Shown one piece after another: positions 59,346 through 64,000 of a DNA stretch of 64,000 nt. The stretch comes from Microbacterium sp. 1.5R. Lineage in GTDB: Bacteria > Actinomycetota > Actinomycetes > Actinomycetales > Microbacteriaceae. The stretch covers positions 1,798,001-1,862,000 of the forward strand of contig NZ_CP018151.1 of the NCBI RefSeq assembly GCF_001889265.1. Reading direction: 5' to 3'. Within the stretch, counting starts at the first letter, position 1; every line of letters starts with the position of its first letter. The translations under genes were made by a program, and so were the position numbers. The notes below the pieces were generated by a model. The model worked only from the letters and a program-made list of their open reading frames with translations. It searched no databases and had not been told where the DNA came from.

Positions 59346-59765
59346 CTACTTGTCGTCGGCGTCGCGCTCGAGACGGCGACGGGTCTCCTCGGGAGTCTCG
59401 AGGGCCGGAGCGTCGTCGACGACGGGAACGTCGTTCACGATCGGTGCATCCTCGGCGGCGAGCACTGCCGGGTCGGTCTCGATCGCGTCCTTGGGCTCGA
59501 CGATGCGCAGGATCGCCTGGCTGTGCACCTCGATGACGGTGCCGGGAGCGATCTCGACGAGCGCGGGCGAGTCGAGGTCGTCGTGGTCGTAGGCCACGAT
59601 CGTGCCGTAGATACCACCCTGGAGGAGCACCTTGACCCCGGGAACGGTCTTGGTCGCCTTCTCCTCCTGCTCAGCCTTCATCTGCTTCTGGCGCTTGCGT
59701 CCGTTGACGAACATGAAGACGACGAGAACGGCGAGAAGGCCGAAGAGGAGGATTTCCATGGGCAT
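59346..59765 (-). CDS. yajC: Preprotein translocase accessory subunit YajC
   Basis: YajC is the small single-pass protein of the SecDF-YajC complex. The 139-residue product has an N-terminal membrane segment (ILLFGLLAVLVVFMFV), the family core RKRQKQMKAEQEEKATKTVPG and an acidic C-terminal extension of ~50 residues. The start is ATG 59765 or the ATG two codons later. A consensus TATAAT lies ~75 bases upstream. Confidence 0.94.
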   Translation of the reverse strand: MPMEILLFGLLAVLVVFMFVNGRKRQKQMKAEQEEKATKTVPGVKVLLQGGIYGTIVAYDHDDLDSPALVEIAPGTVIEVHSQAILRIVEPKDAIETDPAVLAAEDAPIVNDVPVVDDAPALETPEETRRRLERDADDK

Positions 59766-59839
59766 GGTGGCAAAGGGCCTTTCTCAGGTGCGCGCACCAC
59801 AGGACGGTCGCGCAGTTCTATCAGGGGAAGTCTTCAGCG

Positions 59840-59845
59840 ATTATA
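59840..59845 (-). promoter_or_regulatory. Consensus -10 (TATAAT) before yajC within the ruvB stop
   Basis: A perfect TATAAT on the minus strand includes the TAA stop codon of ruvB. Such an AT-rich consensus is rare in this DNA. The start would be near 59833, leaving a ~68-base leader for yajC. No good -35 is seen. Confidence 0.5.
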
Positions 59846-60866
59846 GGTCATCAAGTCGGAGCGCCCCGTCCGGGTGCGCGATGCCGAGGTGGCTGTAGGC
59901 CTCCGGCATGGCGACGCGACCTCGAGGTGTGCGACCCAGGAATCCGATGCGCACGAGATAGGGCTCGACGACGCTCTCGACCGTCTCGGCCTCCTCGCCC
60001 ACTGCGACCGCGAGCGTGCTGAGCCCCACGGGACCCCCGCGGAAGCGCCGAACGAGCGCCTCGAGCACCGCTCTGTCGAGGCGGTCCAGTCCGATGGGGT
60101 CGACGTCGTAGAGCTCCAGCGCCGCCTTGACCCCGACCAGGGAGGCCGCGCCGCCGCCGTGAACGAGCGCATAGTCGCGCACTCGACGCAGCAGGCGGTT
60201 CGCGATACGAGGAGTGCCGCGCGAGCGACGAGCGATCTCCGACAGCGAATCCCGCGGCAGATCGACGCCCAGCATGAGGGCCGAGCGAGCGATGACGCGC
60301 TCGAGCTCCGCCTCCTCGTAGAACTCCAGGTGACCGGTGAAGCCGAAGCGATCCCGCAGCGGGTTCGGCAGCAGACCCGAGCGCGTCGTCGCACCCACGA
60401 GCGTGAACGGTGCGAGGTCCAGCGGGATGCTGGTCGCCCCCGCGCCCTTGCCCACCATGATGTCGATGCGGAAGTCCTCCATCGCGAGATAGAGCATCTC
60501 CTCCGCCGACCGCGCCATCCGGTGGATCTCGTCGATGAACAGCACCTCGCCGGGCACGAGGCTCGAGAGGAGCGCGGCGAGGTCGCCGGCGTGCTGGATC
60601 GCCGGTCCGCTCGAGAGGCGCAGCGGACGTTCGCTCTCGTGCGCGACGATCATCGCCAGCGTGGTCTTGCCGAGCCCGGGCGGGCCCGCGAGCAGGATGT
60701 GGTCGGGCGGGCGATTCTGGATCCGTGCGGCATCGAGGAGCAGCTGGAGCTGCCCCCGCACCTTCTGCTGACCGACGAACTCACCCAGGCTCGTGGGTCG
60801 CAGGGCTCCCTCGATCGCCAGCTCGGTGTCGTCTGAGGGCTCGGCGGCGTCGCGGATGTCAGACAC
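59841..60866 (-). CDS. ruvB: Holliday junction branch migration helicase RuvB
   Basis: RuvB is the AAA+ motor that drives branch migration with RuvA. It is 341 residues from GTG 60866, which overlaps ruvA by 8 bases. Walker [12 protein letters not shown] lies at 60-70, Walker [10 protein letters not shown] follows, and the C-terminal winged helix is intact. The frame continues upstream without an ATG, so the GTG is preferred. Confidence 0.97.
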   Translation of the reverse strand: MSDIRDAAEPSDDTELAIEGALRPTSLGEFVGQQKVRGQLQLLLDAARIQNRPPDHILLAGPPGLGKTTLAMIVAHESERPLRLSSGPAIQHAGDLAALLSSLVPGEVLFIDEIHRMARSAEEMLYLAMEDFRIDIMVGKGAGATSIPLDLAPFTLVGATTRSGLLPNPLRDRFGFTGHLEFYEEAELERVIARSALMLGVDLPRDSLSEIARRSRGTPRIANRLLRRVRDYALVHGGGAASLVGVKAALELYDVDPIGLDRLDRAVLEALVRRFRGGPVGLSTLAVAVGEEAETVESVVEPYLVRIGFLGRTPRGRVAMPEAYSHLGIAHPDGALRLDDL

Positions 60867-61464
60867 GCGCCGGCCCCAGCAGTGCGAGCGTGCGGCGCAG
60901 CAACTGTGCGACGGCTGCCCGCTCGGCCTCAGAGGCCTCCGCGGCCGTCTGCGCGGCGGCCTCGGCGGCGACCTTCTCGGACCACCCCAGACCGACGAGC
61001 GCGGCAGCGACCTGATCGACGACGTCGACGGGTCCGTTCGCGGCGGGCTTCGACGCCGCGCCCACCGGATGCACCTTGCCCGCGAGCTGGAGGACGATGA
61101 GCTTGGCGGTCTTGGGGCCGATACCCGAGACACGGCGGAACGGGGCGTCATCCTCCGATGTCACGGCTTCCGCGATCTGGTCGACGGTGAGATGCGACAG
61201 CACCCCCAGCGCCGACTTCGGCCCGACGCCGGTCACGCTGATCAGCAGACCGAAGATCTCCAGCTCGCTGCGGTCGGCGAACCCGTAGAGCGACAGCGCA
61301 TCCTCGCGCACGATGAGGCTCGTGTGCAGCATCAGCTTCTCGCCGACGGTCGCGGTGTGAGCCACGTCTGCGGGCACCGAGACGGAGAACCCGACTCCCC
61401 CGACGTCGATGATGACCTGATCGGCGGTCGAGTGGAGGACAGCGCCGTGCAGCGAGGAGATCAT
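60859..61464 (-). CDS. ruvA: Holliday junction DNA helicase subunit RuvA
   Basis: RuvA binds four-way junctions and loads RuvB. It is 201 residues with an OB fold, a double helix-hairpin-helix region ([38 protein letters not shown]) and a C-terminal RuvB-contact domain. ATG 61464 lies 6 bases after a TAGGCT hexamer that overlaps the ruvC stop codon, so a leaderless mRNA is possible in addition to read-through from ruvC. Confidence 0.97.
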   Translation of the reverse strand: MISSLHGAVLHSTADQVIIDVGGVGFSVSVPADVAHTATVGEKLMLHTSLIVREDALSLYGFADRSELEIFGLLISVTGVGPKSALGVLSHLTVDQIAEAVTSEDDAPFRRVSGIGPKTAKLIVLQLAGKVHPVGAASKPAANGPVDVVDQVAAALVGLGWSEKVAAEAAAQTAAEASEAERAAVAQLLRRTLALLGPARV

Positions 61465-61470
61465 CCGCCC

Positions 61471-61476
61471 AGCCTA
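61471..61476 (-). promoter_or_regulatory. Predicted -10 of a leaderless ruvA promoter in the ruvC stop
   Basis: TAGGCT, then GGGCGG, then the ruvA ATG on the minus strand. The first three bases are the ruvC TAG stop codon. There is no purine-rich ribosome site that fits better. Confidence 0.5.
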
Positions 61477-62058
61477 CGCACCCGATCGTAGATATGTTCG
61501 AGCGACACGCTCCGCGTCGGCCCATGCCTTCTGGGCCGGGGTGAGCGCGTCCACGCCCGGGACCCCCGCTGCGCCCCGACGCCACGCGTGGCAGAGCGCG
61601 ATCGCGAGGGCGTCAGCGGCATCCGGCGGCTGCGGCGGCGCATCCAGGCGCAGGATCCGGGCGATCATGGTCTGCACCTGACGCTTGTCCGCCGAGCCGT
61701 AGCCGGTGACCGCCGCCTTGACCTCGCTCGGAGTGTGCGTGGCCGCCGGGAGTCCTGCCTCAGCAGCGAGCAGCAGAGCCACGCCGCTCGCCTGGGCCGT
61801 GCCCATCACCGTGTGACTGTTCTGCTGCGCGAACACGCGCTCGACCGCGACAGCATCGGGCCGATGGAGCTCCAGCACCTCTCGGATGCCTGCGGCGACG
61901 ATCGCGAGTCGTTCGCCGATCGGGAGATCGGGCGCCGAGCGGATGACTCCGACATGCACGAGCGTCCCTCGTCGAGCCCGGTCGACGTCGACGACCCCCA
62001 CGCCGCACCGGGTGAGACCCGGGTCTATGCCGAGCACGCGAAGCGAGGAGGAGGTCAC
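61474..62058 (-). CDS. ruvC: Crossover junction endonuclease RuvC
   Basis: RuvC resolves Holliday junctions. It is 194 residues with acidic catalytic residues in LGIDPGLTRCG (Asp12), VAVERVFAQQN and DAADALAIALCHAW. GTG 62058 is preceded directly by GGGGGA and a TAGCCT hexamer. It sits between yebC and ruvA, the conserved order. Confidence 0.97.
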   Translation of the reverse strand: MTSSSLRVLGIDPGLTRCGVGVVDVDRARRGTLVHVGVIRSAPDLPIGERLAIVAAGIREVLELHRPDAVAVERVFAQQNSHTVMGTAQASGVALLLAAEAGLPAATHTPSEVKAAVTGYGSADKRQVQTMIARILRLDAPPQPPDAADALAIALCHAWRRGAAGVPGVDALTPAQKAWADAERVARTYLRSGA

Positions 62059-62064
62059 TCCCCC

Positions 62065-62070
62065 AGGCTA
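62065..62070 (-). promoter_or_regulatory. Predicted -10 of a leaderless ruvC promoter
   Basis: TAGCCT followed by GGGGGA and the GTG of ruvC on the minus strand. The 6-base spacing matches the rarA and hisE cases. GGGGGA could also serve weakly as a ribosome site if an upstream start is used. Confidence 0.5.
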
Positions 62071-62103
62071 AGCGTCTCGTCCGACGGCACGCGGTCGGCG
62101 CGC

Positions 62104-62865
62104 CTACGCGTCGTCGTTCTCGAGCTCGGCCTGCACCTCGGCGGTGAGATCGAAGTTGGTGAAGACGTTCTGCACGTCCTCGCTGTCTTCGAGTGCATCG
62201 ATGAGGCGGAAGATCTTGCGAGCGGTGTCGGCGTCGATCTCGACCTTGAGGTTCGGCACGAACTCGACGTCGGCGGATTCGTAGTCGATTCCCGCCTCCT
62301 GCAGCGCGCTGCGGACGGTCACGAGATCCGTCGCCTCGGTGATGATCTCGAAGCCCTCGGCGTGCGGCTCGATCTCTTCGGCCCCCGCTTCGAGCGCGGC
62401 CATCATCACGTCATCCTCGGTGGTCCCCTCGGAGCCGACCACGATCACGCCCTTGCGGCTGAAGTTGTAGGCGACGCTGCCCGGGTCGGCGAGGGTTCCG
62501 CCGTTGCGGCTGAGAGCAGTGCGGACCTCGGCCGCAGCACGGTTCTTGTTGTCGGTCAGACATTCGATCATCATCGCGACGCCGTTGGGTCCGTACCCCT
62601 CGTACATGATCGAGGTGTACTCGACCGCTTCGCCGCCGATGCCCGCGCCGCGCTTCACTGCGCGATCGATGTTGTCCTTCGGGACCGACGTCTTCTTCGC
62701 CTTCTGCACCGCGTCGAACAGCGTCGGGTTTCCCTGCAGGTCGGCTCCGCCGAGCTTGGCCGCGACCTCGATGTTCTTGATGAGCTTGGCCCAGGACTTG
62801 GCGCGCCTGGAGTCGATGATGGCCTTCTTGTGCTTCGTGGTGGCCCACTTGGAATGCCCGGACAT
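62104..62865 (-). CDS. yebC: YebC/PmpR-family protein
   Basis: This is a 253-residue member of the YebC family, known as DNA-binding regulators and, more recently, as factors helping ribosomes through proline-rich stretches. It starts [16 protein letters not shown], the family signature, followed by the three-domain fold and an acidic C-terminus. ATG 62865 has GCGGAGA upstream and a TAGAAT -10 at 62916-62921. In many actinobacteria pdxS-pdxT precede yebC; here they do not. Confidence 0.95.
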   Translation of the reverse strand: MSGHSKWATTKHKKAIIDSRRAKSWAKLIKNIEVAAKLGGADLQGNPTLFDAVQKAKKTSVPKDNIDRAVKRGAGIGGEAVEYTSIMYEGYGPNGVAMMIECLTDNKNRAAAEVRTALSRNGGTLADPGSVAYNFSRKGVIVVGSEGTTEDDVMMAALEAGAEEIEPHAEGFEIITEATDLVTVRSALQEAGIDYESADVEFVPNLKVEIDADTARKIFRLIDALEDSEDVQNVFTNFDLTAEVQAELENDDA

Positions 62866-62915
62866 AATTCTCCGCTCGTCGTATCCGCCCGTGGGCACGG
62901 CCCAGGGCATCGTCC

Positions 62916-62921
62916 ATTCTA
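62916..62921 (-). promoter_or_regulatory. Predicted -10 for yebC
   Basis: TAGAAT on the minus strand, ~50 bases before the yebC ATG, within the 155-base divergent gap shared with the PLP decarboxylase. The -35 is weak. Confidence 0.45.
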
Positions 62922-63020
62922 TCGAACCATGCCCGCGGCCTGTGGCCGCACACGGAGCGGCGGCCTCCTGTTCCCGTGATCGCTCTGGTGTGAGGGCAGG
63001 CCTGGGTGTAGTCCTGACAC

Positions 63021-64000
63021 ATGGACCAGAGCGTCGACGATGACAGGATCCGCGGACTGGACGCCGCCCACCGAGCAGCACTCGAGTTCCTCGGGTCGCT
63101 CGACGACAGACCGGTGTGGCCGCGGGCGACCCTCGCCGAGATGCTCGACGCCTTCGGTGGCCCCCTGCCCGCCGAAGGCATGGACCCGGAAGAGGTGATC
63201 GGCGAGATCGTGTCGCGGGCGGACCCCGGTCTCGTCGCGATCCCCGGAGGACGATTCTTCGGGTTCGTCATCGGCGGCACGCATCCCGCTGCCCTCGCCG
63301 CCGACTGGCTCGTGTCCGCCTGGGACCAGAATTCGGGATCCGCCCTGCTCACGCCGACGACCGTGGCGTTGGAGCGCATAGCCGGCCGGTGGATGCTCGA
63401 CATCCTGGGCCTGCCCGACGACGCGAGCGTCGGATTCGTCACCGGCGGCCAGATGGCGAACTTCACCTGCCTCGCGACGGCACGGAACGCCGTTCTCGCT
63501 CGAGTCGGCTGGAACCTCAGCGAGAAGGGACTGCACGGATCTCCGCAGATGCGCTTCGTCGTAGGTGCCGACCGCCATGGGTCGATCGACCGTGCAGCGC
63601 GGTTCCTCGGGATCGGACGCACCGGCATCACTGCCGTCGAATCCGACGCGCAGGGGCGCATGCGACCAGACGCCCTGGACAGCGTCCTCGCGGACGGCTC
63701 CGGACCGACCATCGTCTGTCTACAGGCCGGAGAGGTGCACACCGGCGCATTCGACGACTTCGCTGCCCTCATACCGTTAGCCCATCGGCACGGAGCCTGG
63801 GTGCACGTCGACGGCGCATTCGGCCTCTGGGCCGCGGCCTCCGAGTCGCTGCGGCCGCTGACGGCGGGCATGTCCGACGCCGATTCGTGGGCGACAGACG
63901 CGCATAAGACGCTCAACGTGCCCTACGACTGCGGCATGGCGATCGTCCGCGACCCTGCGGACTCGATCGCCGCGTTCCGCACGGGTGGCGATTACCTCAT
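63021..64000 (+). CDS. PLP-dependent group II decarboxylase (partial; C-terminus beyond the window)
   Basis: The visible 326 residues belong to the pyridoxal-dependent decarboxylase family (glutamate/tyrosine/aromatic amino acid decarboxylase type). The PLP lysine is in [16 protein letters not shown], the Asp/His environment in [10 protein letters not shown], and the substrate-channel segment in [14 protein letters not shown]. The substrate cannot be read from the visible part. ATG 63021 is 6 bases after TAGTCC, a weak -10 match. The gene is divergent from yebC and runs off the right edge. Confidence 0.85.
   Translation, partial: MDQSVDDDRIRGLDAAHRAALEFLGSLDDRPVWPRATLAEMLDAFGGPLPAEGMDPEEVIGEIVSRADPGLVAIPGGRFFGFVIGGTHPAALAADWLVSAWDQNSGSALLTPTTVALERIAGRWMLDILGLPDDASVGFVTGGQMANFTCLATARNAVLARVGWNLSEKGLHGSPQMRFVVGADRHGSIDRAARFLGIGRTGITAVESDAQGRMRPDALDSVLADGSGPTIVCLQAGEVHTGAFDDFAALIPLAHRHGAWVHVDGAFGLWAAASESLRPLTAGMSDADSWATDAHKTLNVPYDCGMAIVRDPADSIAAFRTGGDYL

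Noticed and set aside
1..64000. CRISPR arrays, insertion sequences, prophage, tRNA and rRNA genes
   Set aside because: No direct repeats with spacers, no transposase or integrase, and no gap large enough or with cloverleaf-like arms for RNA genes were seen.

Overview
The window is 64 kb of GC-rich chromosome from an actinobacterium, most likely a Microbacteriaceae member close to Microbacterium. The evidence is the high GC content, the frequent GTG starts, gene order shared with Mycobacterium and other actinobacteria (pyrR-pyrB-pyrC-carA-carB-pyrF-gmk-rpoZ, priA-fmt-rsmB-rpe-his, trp-lgt-gltBD, alaS-ruvX-mltG-aroECKBQ-efp-nusB, yebC-ruvCAB-yajC-secDF-relA), an actinobacterial mIHF domain, and a degenerate PriA. 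The assignment rests on gene content alone. Almost every gene is a chromosomal core gene. I see no prophage, transposon, CRISPR array, tRNA or rRNA, and no gene-free stretch longer than 300 bases.

Layout. (1) 1-28.8 kb, minus strand: one nearly continuous biosynthetic array, read right to left. It starts with pyrR-pyrB-pyrC-PH protein-carA-carB-pyrF-(mIHF-gmk)-rpoZ (pyrimidines, GMP kinase, RNA polymerase omega). A strong hairpin follows rpoZ, then metK-priA-fmt-rsmB-rpe-hisE-hisG-hisF-hisI-trp membrane protein-HGX protein-trpC-trpB-trpA-lgt-gltB-gltD (partial). (2) 28.8-34.4 kb, minus: an uncharacterised protein coupled to a metallo-beta-lactamase/Rieske fusion protein, and a SWIM-SNF2 helicase. 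(3) 34.4-45.3 kb, minus: shikimate genes aroE, aroC, aroK, aroB, aroQ with efp and nusB, preceded by alaS, ruvX and mltG, and by rpsD with its own terminator. (4) 45.4-54.3 kb: rarA, a small membrane protein on the plus strand, the assimilatory nitrite reductase operon nirB-nirD-cobA-nnaR (minus), then a DUF349 protein and an orphan AbiEi-like protein (plus). (5) 54.3-62.9 kb, minus: yebC-ruvC-ruvA-ruvB-yajC-secD-secF-relA. (6) 63.0 kb to the end, plus: a PLP-dependent decarboxylase cut by the window edge.

Regulation visible in the DNA. The pyrR leader carries a consensus PyrR-binding RNA loop whose stem covers the Shine-Dalgarno sequence. The nirB promoter has a perfect GlnR-type box (GTCAC-N6-GAAAC), and the operon ends in a HemD-like/winged-helix regulator of the NnaR type. 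Five minus-strand genes (hisE, lgt, rarA, ruvC, ruvA) have a -10 hexamer ending only 6-7 bases before the start codon, which predicts leaderless mRNAs. In four places (lgt, ruvA, efp, yajC) the -10 hexamer shares bases with the stop codon of the gene upstream.

The most notable departures from expectation are the mIHF-guanylate kinase fusion, the absence of trpE and coaBC from the positions where related genomes carry them, and the MBL-Rieske protein with an unknown partner. I did not find a clear multi-gene system of an entirely new kind. The MBL-Rieske pair is the best candidate for unexplored function.
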